Shown: piece after piece, positions 23,470 to 35,574 of the stretch
How positions within the stretch are numbered: the stretch's first letter is position 1
Layout: every line of letters starts with the position of its first letter
Source of the DNA: Mesotaenium endlicherianum
Taxonomy: Eukaryota > Streptophyta > Zygnematophyceae > Zygnematales > Mesotaeniaceae
Direction: 5' to 3'
Assembly: GCA_009602735.1 (NCBI GenBank)
Contig: WELA01007202.1
Span: forward strand, 38,440 to 102,439
Length of the DNA: 64,000 bases
Position numbers and translations under genes: made by a program
Notes under the pieces: generated by a model
The model's database searches: none
Seen by the model: only the letters and a program-made list of their open reading frames with translations
Told to the model about the DNA's origin: nothing

Positions 23470-24549
23470 ACCGAGGCCTCCCAGCAACTAGTACCTGCTA
23501 GCACAGCGGTCAGACAGCTCACAACCCGAAGATGTGTAGCCTGTAAGTGGCTGTATGGAGTGACAATTAAGCCAGTCGTGAATGTCAAGAGAGTTCGGAG
23601 CTGGTGTTAAGCATCGGAGTGTGCTGCTGATTGGAGACCAGGCGGACCATTATATGGTTCCACTTTTTGAGGCAGTGCAGACTGCATTTCCGAGACGGGG
23701 GTATATTTAATAAAATCAGTAAATTACCGAGAGGAGGTTGGCGACGATTTAAACAATCAATTATTTTGTATTCATTCATCTGACACGCGTATCTGCAGGC
23801 TGGTCTCGGGAGGTCACTACAAAAGCTAGATGCAAATTCTGATGCATTTTGACCTTCATTGAGAGCACCAAGTACACATGCATGCCAATTTCGCGGCTTC
23901 CAACTCTACCCAGTACGTCCAGGCCTCAAAGTCGTCAATCTCGTACCTTTGCCGGCAATTGCCCGTTGTTGCTTTTGTCACAAAATATTGCCCTTGATGC
24001 CCGAGCCCGGCAGCAGCTGAACTACATTCACTTTTCCAACTTTTTCACCCCGAAAGTGCCGGCCCAAACATAACGAAGGCTCAACCGGTAGCTATTTGTT
24101 ATTGACCTTGCTTGACGACATTTGACGATACGCGGAAAGCTGCCAGGCACACTCTCGTTCACTCTCGTTCTTGTCATATGCATTCAGCCTCTCCGAAGAA
24201 ACCAAGGCACACCTACGCGTGCAAGACGTCTGTCGGAGACGTCGGATCTATCCAATCTGGTCCAGGCTCCACTCTGCAGCGAGGTCGTACGGTTGACGTC
24301 CTTGCGATTGCAGGAGATTCGAAGCTCCTGGGCACTCCTGGGTCCTGCCTGAGGGCAGCAGACCGCAGCAAGACAGTGACTGCACCAGTCTGGTAGTGGT
24401 CGGGCAGGCGTTTGGGGGCTCGTCGGGGGTCAATACCGAATGATATTGAAGCGCTTTGCAACTATGTTGTAAAAACAGTTTGTCCTGGTGTGGTCAGAAC
24501 AGGTCACGGAATGTCGGTGTGCGCGCCATCTTCGGACATCCTTAGAATT
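23470..24549. other. 5' flank of the phosphatase gene, no further gene seen
   Basis: Presumed promoter region. A TATTAAATATA word on the minus strand near 23702-23714 is a possible TATA box, about 390 bases ahead of the chosen start. Open frames near 24112-24461 on both strands show no recognised motif. Confidence 0.4.
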
Positions 24550-24863
24550 ACCGCATATCGCTCCAGTTTCCTCCGGTTCATTGATTTCTAGGCATGCCTG
24601 GCCACTATGCACAGGAGGAGACGTAGCCCCCGTCGCTCGATGTCACCTGGTTGGGCTCAAAGCAGCTGCCCAGCGCTCTAGATTGACGCCATAAGAAAAG
24701 CGCTGCCAATGTGTTGAGTCAAGATAGAGGAAAGACGCCTTTCCCGCAACAGTGACCTCAAATGCCGCGACAACCAGGAGGTGACGACTCCTAGAGTACT
24801 TTCCTAGTGTACCTCCAAAGACGTCAAATCACCGTCGGCTGTTCGAGAGGGGGGTTTAAGACA

Positions 24864-25783
24864 GGGGTAATTACCAAACTAGCACTCAAGTTTCGTTCAT
24901 TTCAAAATCTAGAACTCCAAGTTTCGTTCATACAAAATTAGCACTCTCACATGTAAGGTGAAGCCACGTGGTCCTTACACGATCAAATGACGTGCCACAC
25001 GTATTCGCACGGGACCCTACCTGACACACCAGTTCTCTTTTTCTTTTCCAAAATCTTCCACTACTTTTCCACCACCACTTTTGTAACTGACCAAAATTGC
25101 CCCTGCCTCTATCTTGCAGTCTCGCTGAGCTCAACTGCGCTTGCGGACTTGCTGAGCTCGGCCTGCTCGCTCTCGTACTAAACCATACATCCTAAGAATT
25201 TTGCATGTAATAGTTCGATCGCTGCATGTGAGTTGACTTGCTACGGTAGCACTACCGATATGATTGAGCTGCTCGCCACCCAATGGGAGCTTGCTATGGC
25301 CTCCCTTACTCCCCTCCTTTCTCTCGACCATTGTTCGCAAATTTGCGAACACACTAGCGTCTCTCTTTTGTACTTCCCTTGAGCGTTTTATGCCTATTGT
25401 TGTTGTATGCCTGCAATATGTCGTCGTGCCTAGCTATGCATGCTAGTTTGTTGCCTTGCTTTGTCTACGCGCTTAAGTGTAGCAGCTTACGTCCTGCAAA
25501 GGGTTGAAAGATACATGTGGACCAATTCTTTTGGCGTCGTAGGGCTGTTTGGATCGCGAAGGTGGGTCAGTTACAAAAGTGGTTGCGGAAGATTTTGGAA
25601 ACGAAAGAGAGAAGTGGTGTGTCAGGTATGGTCGCGTGCGAATTCGTGTGGCACGTCATTTGATCGTGTAAGGCCTACGTGGCCTCACCTTACATGTGCG
25701 AGTGCTCATTTTGTAATAACAAAACTTGGAGTGCTAGAGTTTGAAATAAACAAAACTCGGAGTGCTACTTTGGTGATTACCCC
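24864..25783. mobile_element. non-autonomous Mutator-like DNA transposon with long TIRs, copy 2
   Basis: GGGGTAATTACC at the left end and GGTGATTACCCC at the right end form perfect outer TIR bases. Flanks are TTTAAGACA (24855-24863) and TTTAAGAAA (25784-25792), the same 9-bp site as copy 1 with one change. It is 920 bp, 45 bp shorter than copy 1, with no transposase frame. Confidence 0.85.
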
Positions 25784-26060
25784 TTTAAGAAAGCGCCGAC
25801 AAGAAACGCAAACCTATCACTTTTTTTTACAACACCTTCCGCACGAGTGAAATGACCATCTTCCTTCAGTTGAGAAGTTGGGTTCTTGGAAACTTCAGCA
25901 AAGCTACAGTAAACGGCTCCGCACACAAGGGTCAAGGTTTTTAATTGTTGCACCCGTTGTGGTCTTTCGAGTATGTGCACCAACTTCTTGGCTTCAATAT
26001 GGCGCCCCTCTCTAACACTTGTGAAAGGAAAATGAGTATGGACCTTCGCTTGTGTAAGCT
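25777..26060 (-). CDS. second copy of the conserved unidentified open frame
   Basis: Homologous to 13945-14228 and open over the same length, including KKLVHILERPQRVQQLK and the SKNPTSQLKEDGHFTRAEG end. The differences seen are few. Family unknown. Confidence 0.35.
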
Positions 26061-26459
26061 CTAGCCCGTATGTTCATTCAACAGTCTTTCTCATATCCGT
26101 ATCGAATGTGTACGTGTTTGACCTGGATCGGCGCAAAAGTGTTCAACTTTGACTACGCTTGTCTTCCCCGTCTCGCTCATTGCCGAGCACCATGATACTT
26201 ACCCTCGTCAAAATTTAGTTCTCTTTCTCGCAGATTCTATTTGTTGAGATAGTGCGCCCCTTGAGCTTTTTGTGAACGACCATGGCAAGGCGAAGCAAGG
26301 CAAAACCTCGCCTGGGCCGCGAGGTAGCTCGTAACAGGGGCATGCAGAAAGAGCGCTCTTGGTCCTGAAATGGATTTGTGAATGAGGAGGGTTGGAGCGA
26401 GTGCTGGTGGGGAGCCATGGTTGCTCGTTGTGACACGCGGCATGGCCGCCTGCTTGTTA

Positions 26460-26555
26460 AGAGGGCATGAGGAAAAGAGGGTGAGAAGGGGGAGGAGGGT
26501 GGCTATGGTGGGAGTGTATGAGGGATAATGGAGAAAGGAGGGAGGAAAGGAGGTC
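26460..26555. repeat. purine-rich tract
   Basis: Nearly continuous G/A-rich plus strand with GGAGG and GAAAGGAGG words, just after the duplicated segment. No function inferred. Confidence 0.5.
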
Positions 26556-26584
26556 GTTTCATCAACGGCGAGTGTAGGAATTGA

Positions 26585-26934
26585 TGAACATACGCAACCG
26601 TGTCGAAGAGACCGAGGTTCAAATCCCAGTTTGCATAAGATTGCTCAGAGTGGAGGCTGGTTGATGATAAGCATGTATGGCGCTCTTTGGATTGTATGAA
26701 GAAAGAACACTATCTCAAAACAATGTCCCTCACGCCCCGCGCAATTAGTGCCCGAGACGTGCACACTTGTGGGTGGGAGGAGTGTAACGATCCCTCACGT
26801 GGCCGGTTGCGGTGCGTGCGACATGTTTGCGCGGAGCGACCGAATGTGACTGAAAATTATTGGCTTAACTTGTATAAGTATAGTTGGCGCGCAATCAAAG
26901 TCCCTTGATTTACCTTGTCGTTTGTATCCCGACA
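26585..26934 (+). mobile_element. degenerate TRIM copy: internal region and 3' LTR
   Basis: Matches the TRIM at 62460-62935 in the opposite orientation. The internal part holds the tRNA-like words ACGCAACCGTGTC and GGTTCAAATCCC; GTGGGTGGGAGGAG is the polypurine tract; the 3' LTR runs 26783-26934 (TGTAACGATCC to CCGACA). The 5' LTR is not recognisable. A fossil, clearly older than the copy at 62460. Confidence 0.65.
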
Positions 26935-26939
26935 TGGTG

Positions 26940-27290
26940 AATGAAAATCAAATAAAACATGAAAAAATGAATTTAATCAACACTGAAATCGATTCGTATA
27001 TCAATTATATATAACCATCTCAGCGGATGAACATGGAGTACCTTAAATATAGGTAAATTGTCAAAATAGCCTTTCATTTGCAAAATGAAGGAAATCGAAT
27101 GCTCAACATTCAAAAATAACAAGAAAAATGTTATTTACATGCCATCCTCCTCATCATTGAGACTAGGTGGCAAATGTGATGTGGGAACATATTTCAATTG
27201 GAAGCTATCATGGCAAATTATTCTTTCTCATTCTTGCTTAAATCTCCCCACCGACCAGGTTTGGGAGTCAATGACATAAAAAAATTTACG
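26940..27290. other. AT-rich stretch without a gene
   Basis: AT-rich DNA ahead of element I. No LTR end or open frame of note is visible; the true left end of element I may lie in it. Confidence 0.4.
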
Positions 27291-29255
27291 ACCATGTGGT
27301 AAGAGACATTTTGTGGTGCAACCAATTATTCCACCTGCATCGGGAAGGCGTGCGCCTAAGCCTAAAGTGCATATTGGAGAGCGTGGATTGCCGCCTGTTC
27401 ATCAATGAATTTTTGGAGTGAAGAAGTTTATGGAGTATTCTGCGTTCACGCCCGACAGGCAAGTTGCCTTTGTAACTACTTTGTTGAAGAAGAGTGATGT
27501 AACATGGTATGAGCGTAAGGAGCAACTGTCTGGAGTTCCTGCTATTGTTGATCAGCTCTTTGATGGCTTGACAAGGCAATTTCAACCGATTGCACCTGAG
27601 GCTACCGCTCGAGATCTATTGGTGCGCCTTCGTCAACGAGAAAGCGTTCAAGAGTATGTTTCGCGCTTCAACAAGCTGGTGCTTCAATGTCCATTCATGC
27701 ACGAGTCGGAGATGATGGACAAGTTCAAGAGGGGACTCAAGCCAACTGTGGCCAAGGAAGTGGCGCTCAAGGACCCTTCTGATCTTGGAGAAATGATGGC
27801 ATTGGCGACGAGGGTCGACGCTGTGGAGAATAGTCTAAGACAGTGGGGCAACCACAACTTTGGAGGACATCGACACTTTGGATCTCAAGCGCCAAGCACG
27901 AGTGGTCAAGGTGCAATACCTATGGAGTTGGGACTTGTTCAGAAACCAGCGCAGGCAGCAAAATTCCAAGCCGAGAGGACCCTGCTATAATTGTGGCAAG
28001 CTTGGGCATCTGGCTCAAGACTGTCGTGTGAAGGTGAAGCAACCTCAGCAACAGGAAAAAGGAGGATGCCAATGAGTTGTTCTGGGATGTATACTGGCAT
28101 GAAGATGGGAACTCACAAGGAGGTTATTCCCAAGAGCCTGCCGAGAAGCAAAGGACGAGACGTTGACAAGCCTATCATCGTGGAAGGAGGTTTATACGGC
28201 AATAAGGCAAAGTGTATGGTCGACAGTGGCGCAAGTGCAAATTTTGTGCACAAGCAGCTGGTGAAAGAGTGGCGAATCCCTGTGCAGAAGCAATATGAGC
28301 CTAAGGAGGCAATTTTGGTGAATGGGCAGAGACTCAGTGTGGTGCACCTACAAAAGTTATTCACGTGGAAGTAGCGGGGCACCGCAGTAAGGAAGTTATG
28401 AAGCGGGCAGAGTTAGGTCACCATGAGGTGATATTGGGCCGACCATGGCTAAGGAAAGCCAACCCTCAAGTGCACTGGAGCACGGGACGAGTGAAGGTCC
28501 AAGGGCGTGATGGTCGAATGGAGACAGCAGAACAGGTGGAGGTAGATACGACCATAAGTAATTGTCTTCTGTCGAGCCTGCAAGTTAGGAAGCTATGCAA
28601 GGCAAATCAGGTGAAGGAGATGTACCTTGTTTCGGTGGCCCTGGCCCGGTCATCACTTGAAGCAAGTGTGAACCTTAAAAGCCTGGGCGAGCGAGCGTCG
28701 TCGGAGGAGCAAGTAGTGGTGTCTGATCCCCTTGCTCAGATGGAGCAGAGCCCAACTGCTCAAGAGAAGAAGAAGCCTGCTGAGATGCCTGCCCAAATTA
28801 AGACGCTGTTGGAGGAGTTCAAGTGCGTTTTTCTTGAAAAGCTACCTGCGGAATTACCTCCACAGAGAGCTATGGAGCACAAGATCGAGTAGGAACCAAG
28901 GAGCAAGCCACCAATGAGACCCGCCTATAGACAATCGTTTGCGGAGTTGGATGAGTTGAAGAAGCAGCTGACAAAGTTGTTGGAGAGAGGATTCATCCGA
29001 CCCAGCGAGTCTCCATTTGCAGGGCCAGTCTTATTTGTGAAAAAGAAGGATGGGACTATGAGGATTGAGGGAGGATCACTGGGATGTGTGTCGAGTACTG
29101 GGCGCTCAACAAGATCACGATCAAGAATAGGTACCTACTTCCACGAGTGCATGAGTTGATTAACAGGCTTTTTGAGACGAAGTATGTCTCAAATATCAAG
29201 TTGAGGAGTGGCTATCACCAGGTACGGATTGCGGAAGAAGACGTTCAAAAGATCG
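27290..29255 (+). mobile_element. Ty3/gypsy retrotransposon fragment (element I): gag to early reverse transcriptase
   Basis: Gag text (RLRQRESVQEYVSRFNKL near 27630-27690) is followed by a CCHC zinc knuckle CYNCGKLGHLAQDC (about 27984-28025), the aspartic protease motif VDSGASANFVH (about 28218-28250) and the start of reverse transcriptase ([17 protein letters not shown] near 29010-29060). It stops at the left edge of the LTR of element C. No LTR of its own is recognised. A broken fossil with several breaks. Confidence 0.8.
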
Positions 29256-30175
29256 GTAACGATCTAAGCTTTTTAGGCGTATTTAGGACGTTTTCTCCAT
29301 TACCTAAAATACGTTATACTACTTATCATATGTTATTTGATAAATGATTGCATCACATCGAATTATTTGCCACACGCGTGTCCCAACTAATTCCCGGTCG
29401 ATTGGCGAAACGACCGAGATTCTATTGCAAAAAGCGTTGTAACGTAATTCGATTACTTCCCAAAAGTACGACATAATTATTCATAAAGTTACTTTGATTA
29501 ATTATGAGATGATAACTTAATTAATCATTGTTTGATTAAGTTATTTTGATTGTCATTATTTCGGATAATGCACAGTGACACATTTCAGATTTACGACCAG
29601 TTGTTAATATGAACAAACAGTCGTAAAAGTCAAACGACGCATAATGTGCAAAGCGACTTTGCCTCCGAGCGGATTCGAACCCGCGATTTGTCGTTCGAAA
29701 CGTTCACACCTAACCGATTGGCGAAGTAGATTTTATAAGTACTACTTCATAACAAAAAGGTTTTGTACGCGACTTTGCGAACAGTCGCGACTTTTTGGTA
29801 AGTCGCGAGAACGCGAAAAAGCCCGTTTGGCGCGAAACGGTTTTTCGGAAACCGTCGAAAAGTCTCCAAACGGCCAAATGGCGCGTTTCGAGCATTCAGC
29901 CGAAGTGGGTCGTACCCCTTCGCCTATTTTTGTTGACATGAACCAGTGCCCTAGGTGGTGACTCGAAGCACTCCAGTGCCTCACGTTGTGCAGGTTTAAA
30001 TACTTGCAGAGTCATTGTGAGTGCAACTCTCACAAACACACATTCTACATTAGTTTCCATTTTCGCTTTCTTGAGGATTTGTCAATTTTCACAAGTATAT
30101 AGATTTTCTTTCCACTTCATTTAAATATTCTTTGAATACCGAGGAAAGATCCTCTCGAAAAGCAGAAACGTTACA
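29256..30175 (+). repeat. 5' LTR of element C
   Basis: Starts GTAACGATC with TTTTTAGGCGTATTT, which recurs at the 3' side of the element (48560-48640), and ends AAACGTTACA just before the primer-binding site. Carries an antisense tRNA-like relic at 29660-29730. About 920 bp. Confidence 0.75.
29660..29730 (-). other. tRNA-like relic inside the LTR of element C
   Basis: On the minus strand, CGCCAATCGGTTAGGTG matches a tRNA D-arm (box A) and GGGTTCGAATCC a T-arm (box B). Between them a loop TTTCGAA would place anticodon TCG (Arg). The acceptor stem does not pair and the anticodon stem is mostly mismatched, so it is not a working tRNA; it is a tRNA-derived relic. Confidence 0.55.
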
Positions 30176-30275
30176 TTGGTATTGGAGCCGATCTCGGTTT
30201 CTCCAAGGAAAATTTTTTTTAGTGGTTCGGAAATATTTTGGAAAAATACATTTATGGGGCAATTCTTTATTCAGA

Positions 30276-30435
30276 CGGTCACCCATCCCAGTATTGCCCT
30301 GCGCTCCGATCGATTATCATAGTTTTTGGGGCAGATTGTCGAGCGGTCACCCATCCCAGTTCTGCCCTGCGCGACGGTCGTTTATCATAGTTTTTGGGGC
30401 AGATTGTTGGCGCAGTCACCCATCCCAGTCTCGCC
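30276..30435. repeat. 68-69 bp tandem repeat in the leader of element C
   Basis: Units start at 30276, 30344 and 30413 with CGGTCACCCATCCCAGT, and the first two contain TTTTTGGGGCAGATTGT near their ends; the third is partial. The spacing is regular (68, then 69). Confidence 0.8.
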
Positions 30436-31241
30436 ACAATTTCGACCTTTGTGGTGAAGGGCGCCTATTTTTTCAGCCCCTTGCACATGTTCAAGTCAAA
30501 ATCTGCACCCGTTTGGGGCTTTTTGCATCGTTGCACACAAAAGGGGTCCATAGGGGACTTTCTTTCTCATCCCACCCCATCCCACCCACCTTGTGTTCTT
30601 GGATGCTATGCGCGTGTTTTGATATACACAAGGGATTTCTGCCCACCGGTCTTTTCCATCACATTTTTGCACTTGTTGTCATTCTACGGGAGTTGACTCT
30701 CACGCACAATTTCTGGATTCAGATTATTGTCGTCCATATTTGGTCACGTTTTGACCAGATTTGACATGTTTCTTTGACATTGGGTTGATTTGGTTGCTCA
30801 TTTGAGTTTGTGAATTGTTTCCCTTTCTCTATTGCTTTGGCACGATGCTTTTGCATCTGCTCTATTTCATCCATTTGTGACTCACCCCTCTCACATGGAT
30901 TTGAGCTTGAAAGCGATAAGAACACTGCCCTGTTTATCACAACGCTCACTCAAATCATGTCAAAGTTGACATTGCATTTAACTTGATAAGTGCCAATTTC
31001 TTCTGAGCTATTATTGACAACACTACTTAGTCAGCAAGAACTTCTAGGTGTATATTCGCATACACCCAAGCTTCTTGTTCTCTCTGGCATACCCGAATAT
31101 TGATATATACCGTTCGGAATATGTTAGTATGCAAGTGTTGTTCTTTAACGAGTTTACGGAACCCGAGTGTATCCATGTTTGCATGTTCTTGCACTTCCAG
31201 CCGCATGATCCTAACATTGTACAGCGTTACAAACACTTGTC

Positions 31242-33507
31242 TTGATTACGGAAAATGCACAAGTGTCTTGCACCAATTTATATTGCTGCATTCTCGCGTT
31301 TCAAGCGCGATCGGCAACGCAAAATGAAATTCTGGTAAAGGACCTCCATATTTCCCACATTCCTCTCAAGGCGAGGACATTGCTAGAGATGCATAATGCT
31401 TCTTTGGGGTTAAGTATGACATTTGAAACAAAATTTTTAGACAAATCATGCTTTACAGTCATTGATTTAGGTGCATCAGTGAGCTTCATTAATGCACGTT
31501 TTGCACAAGGGATGAAGTTGCTTCCAATACTCAAGGACGAGACCCTTCGCCTCGGCGATGGCTCGTTAGCTTGTATTTTTGGAACGATTACCGCTCAGCG
31601 TGCAGTCCTTTCATGGGCGTGTACAATTCTACGTAACTGAACTGCCACATGGAATCGACGCAGTTTTGGGTAACGATTGGCTTATGCCCAAAAGTGCATG
31701 GCTCGACTTCGGTCAAAAGACATGCATTGTACGCAAAGGGACCAGGAAAATCACTCTTCAGTCCCTTAAGCCCGATATAGCCTTGGAAAGTCCTTTGAAG
31801 ACTCTTCTATTGTCCATAAAGCAAGCTCGACGTTTGGCAAAGCACGGTCAAAATGTTTTCTATGGATTACTGAGACCCGATTCCCCAGCAACTTCCACTA
31901 CGCTCTTTACGGAAGAGCCGATGTTAGACGTTCCTGGTCATGAGGAAACACTCACAGCTGAACTTTCTGCTCTTTTGCAAAAGTACAAGTCAGTGTTTCC
32001 AAGTGAAATACCAGTCGAGCTTCCGCCTAATAGGGGTATTGGACATGCAATCCCTCTCATTCTCGATTCTCAACCGACTTGGCGCCCAATTTATAGCCTA
32101 AGCCCGTTGGAGATGAATGAAATGAAGGACCAAATTGGCGACTTGCTTGAGAAAGGATGGATTGAGCCGAGCTCTTCTTCATTCGGGGCGCCCATTCTAT
32201 TTGTTCAAAAGAAAGATGGGACGCTTAGAATGTTCATTGATTACTGTGCGTTGAACAACACAACAGTCAAGAACCGCTATTCGTTGCCTCGCATTGATGA
32301 TTTCTTTGATTCGCTGCAGGGGGCATGCGTGTTCTCCTCGCTTGGTTAAGCCCAAGGCTATCATCAGATTCGAATCACACTAGAGGATGTCCCCAAAACA
32401 GCGTTTCGTACGCCTATTGTGCACTTCTAATACAAAGTCCTACGTTTTGGACTTACCAGTGCACCAGCGACATTCCAAAATACGATGAACGATTTGTTTA
32501 GACCTTATTTGGGGAAATTTGTCCAAGTTTACCTCGACGATATCCTTGTCTACTCAAAGAACAGGGACGAGCATTACAAGCACCTCGAGTTGGTGTTGTA
32601 AATCCTTCGTGAGCAACAGTTTGTAAGCTCAAGAAATGTTCCTTCCTAAAGGATGAACTTTTGTACCTCGGACATATAGTGGGTTCGAAAGGGGTGCGCC
32701 TTGACCCAGCCAAGATTGCGTGCGTCGCTGACTAGCCTGTCACACAAGATGTAAATATTGTACGTTCATTCCTTGGGTGTGCTAACTACTTTCGTAAGTT
32801 TATGCAAGGTTATTCAGTGATAGCTGCGCCATTCAATGCTCTGACAAGGAAAGATAAGTCGTTCATTTGGGATGAGAATATGCAACATGCGTTTGAGCGC
32901 ATTAAGTATGCACTTACTAATGCGCCACTTCTTTCACTAGCCGATTCCAACTTGCCTTACGAGGTAGTCGCCGATGCGTCTGGTGTTAGAATAGGGACTG
33001 TCTTGCTGCAAGCAAGCCGGCCTATTTGTTCTGAGAGTCAAAAGCTGACACCTGTCGAACAAAACTACTCAACGACGGAGCAGGAGCCCTGGGCAGTTAT
33101 ATACGCTTTGAAAAGTTGGCGATGTTATTTGGAAGGCTGCAAGGGTTTGACATTGTTTACGGACCACTGCCCAAATACCTTCTTTCAAATTCAGCCAACG
33201 CTATCAAGGCGCCAGACGAGATGGTCTGAGTTCTTGCAACGATTCCACTTTAACTGGGCGTATCGCCCTGGTCGCACTAATGTTGCGGACCCTCTAAGTC
33301 AAATTCCCCATCACCACTTGATGTTGGCGACTGTTACTAGTTTGCGAGAACAAAATGGTCAAGCTTCGAGGGCGGCCACCCTTGATTCTTCTGTACCCCC
33401 CCAGACAACTGGCGTTGCCCGGCCTGGTGACGCGGGCCAACCCGATTTAGATAGCACGCATACCTCGGAATTGCTTGACCTGCATCAACTATTTCACGAG
33501 GGCTATC
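31242..33507 (+). pseudogene. element C protease, reverse transcriptase and RNase H region
   Basis: Recognisable by protease-region text (VIDLGASVSFINARFA near 31458), reverse transcriptase text ([20 protein letters not shown] near 32177) and RNase H text (EVVADASGVRIGTVLLQ near 32960; LTLFTDHCPNTF near 33150). Related to element E. A broken fossil with several breaks; it ends where element F begins. Confidence 0.8.
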
Positions 33508-34214
33508 TGAAATGAATCGACTTACCAAATAGGCGATTAACAATCAATGAAGATCTTTATATCAGCAAGTAATATTTATGGTATTTTCTGTTAATTGATT
33601 AAACAGCAAAGACAACACACTAGCAGTGGGCAACACTCGCAAGTCAAATGGAAGTATATTAGCATCAGCAATGTAATCAATAAATTCACACATAAGCAAG
33701 GCTAGAAGACAGTGAATATCAATAGCTTCTCGCCTTGGTTTCAGATCTCTCCCAATAAGCTGTATCAGAGAGTTGGCCTTGTTTCCAAATGCCGAACTCG
33801 AGAGCAATACCTAGCATATGTACATGGAATGAGTTTATTGTTCAACGACCAGTGCAATGGCACCGCCTACCCGGGACTTAACCGCGTTGGTAGGACCTCA
33901 GTTAACCAAATCCACCGCCATCTCCCATCATCTCGAATCGCCATCCATCCTAAGGATATCATCTGGCCATCATCTAGCACACCACACTTAGATGCATCTC
34001 TAGGCAGTTCGCTGCTACCGATTTCAACTGGCTGTCAAAGAATGTGCCAAAACCTGACCTAATTGACTTCAGCCTGCTGCTCCTGACTGAGTCATTAAAC
34101 CGATAATTATATAAAGTCCAGCAGACTCAAAACTAACTAACGTTCAGCGGGTTGAACTTATTTAAGTATTATATTCAAATGAATATTATATCTACCAATA
34201 TACTGATTCATTAG
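33508..34214 (-). repeat. 3' LTR of element F
   Basis: Plus-strand text starts TGAAATGAATCGACTTACC and ends TGATTCATTA next to ATCCCTCCAACTTAA (polypurine tract on the minus strand). About 707 bp; the interleaved inverted repeats lie at 33866-33906. Confidence 0.85.
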
Positions 34215-34327
34215 AATCCCTCCAACTTAACAGGTTGTCGCCTCAACAACACTAACACTGGGTACATGGTTTCTCCCAACTCACATTACTGATCTCCTTC
34301 CCACCGCCTCTTGCTCCAACAATGATG

Positions 34328-35223
34328 TCAACTGTGGGGATCAATAGTGACAGTGTGTTGTCCCTTCGCCCTCAGCCTACTGCCCTTATGAGGGAGATGT
34401 TCCTGGGGCTCTACGGTTAGGGGAGCGAGATCGAGAGCCAGACCTCCTCCTTCTGTCTTGGGGTTCTCCTGAAGGAAAAAGGCAGGGTCTGTCCTTTTCA
34501 GAGTACACGGGTACCAGTGCCCTGCAAAGTCCAGCTGACTGGTTTCCCTGGCCAAGAATTCCCAGCTCCTCCTCTCCACCTCATTATACATGGCCTTGAA
34601 CCTGTTATGGGATGTAGAGTTCTTAAAACTGTCCGCGTCCATGAGGATCATCCTGATGACCCTATCTTTCCCACAGATACGTGGAGTTGATACAGCTCCT
34701 GCCTCATTCACTTGGGCCATTGCCTTGGCCACTCTGACCGTATATCCTACCATCCTGGCATAATCGTGGAAGAAGAGGAGCCCTGTGCTGACCTCTATAT
34801 ACTTGTCAAAGTTTTTGGATGTCTCCCCTTCCCTCTGCAAGATGTCCTTCTGTGACTCACTGCGACTTCTCTGGGCATACTTGAAGGCCTCCTCCAGTAG
34901 ATCAAAGCCCTTGCCCAGCATTGTGTAGCGGTAGCTGCTGATACGACTCTGTTCTTCTTAAGCCTGTTGCTTCCGCCTCTCCTCGGCTTGCTCTCCTCCT
35001 CTGCCTTCTTGGCCTCCTCTGCAGCTTTTTTGTCCAGTTCTTCCTGCCTCAGCCTGGCCTGTTCCTCCTCCTCCTTCTTCTTCTGTGCCTCCCGCTGTTG
35101 TTGGAGTCGTTGTGATTCCCGAGCGGAGATGGAGGATGATTCGATGTCGCCACGGAATTGCGAGTATTTTGCATGTGCCTCTTCCGCTCTTCTCTTCCTC
35201 TTAAGTTCCAACTTCTGAGTCAT
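34328..35223 (-). pseudogene. element F accessory ORF, counterpart of the B ORF
   Basis: Starts at ATG 35223, directly after a CAG|G acceptor-like site (35224-35227), beginning MTQKLELKRKRRAEEAHAKY. It has the same charged coiled coil and then the same middle domain as B: DYARMVGYT, SFKNSTSHN, YNEVERRSWEFLARE and HWYPC correspond to DYAKMVGYT, SFKDTVFYL, YNEVERRSWEYLARE and HWFPC. By eye the middle domains are roughly 40-50 percent identical. Shorter than in B and broken. Function unknown. Confidence 0.75.
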
Positions 35224-35574
35224 CCTGCTCAATCATAAACACAATGCAGTCAGTGAAGTCATGATACTGTGCCGCTACTGAGTACCCGTGGTGAAGAAGA
35301 ACGTGGTAGGGAGAGTTCCTAGTGTGTAATACCTTGTGTGAATGAGTATAAGAGGAGAATTGAGTCAGAGAGAAAAAGTGAGTGTGAGCACAGGTTGAGT
35401 GTGTAGAATGGTTATAAAAATTTGCCTGGCTGATCCCGAGACGGAACACACTCCCTCCAACTTAATTGTAAGGTGGGCTGTCATTATCTGTCACTAACTG
35501 TCACGTTCCCCTCCGACTTATATGGAGACAGGACCTCCTGTCACCGTTCCATGTCTACTGCAATGAAAGTTAGG

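Larger units (their letters stand above)
24550..26358. repeat. duplicated segment, copy 2
   Basis: Same orientation as 12672-14525. It starts ACCGCATATCGCTCC and ends near CATGCAGAAAGAGCG. Includes the second Mutator-like element and the second copy of the minus-strand open frame (25777-26060). Confidence 0.9.

Noticed and set aside
24112-24461. Overlapping frames upstream of the phosphatase gene
   Set aside because: Open on both strands in moderately GC-rich DNA, no motif on either; more likely promoter-proximal non-coding DNA.
29660-29730. Functional tRNA-Arg gene (minus strand)
   Set aside because: Acceptor stem does not pair and the anticodon stem is largely mismatched; it lies inside an LTR.
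30132-30764. 210-codon frame as Gag of element C
   Set aside because: It reads through the LTR end, primer site and 68-bp tandem repeats and lacks Gag features.
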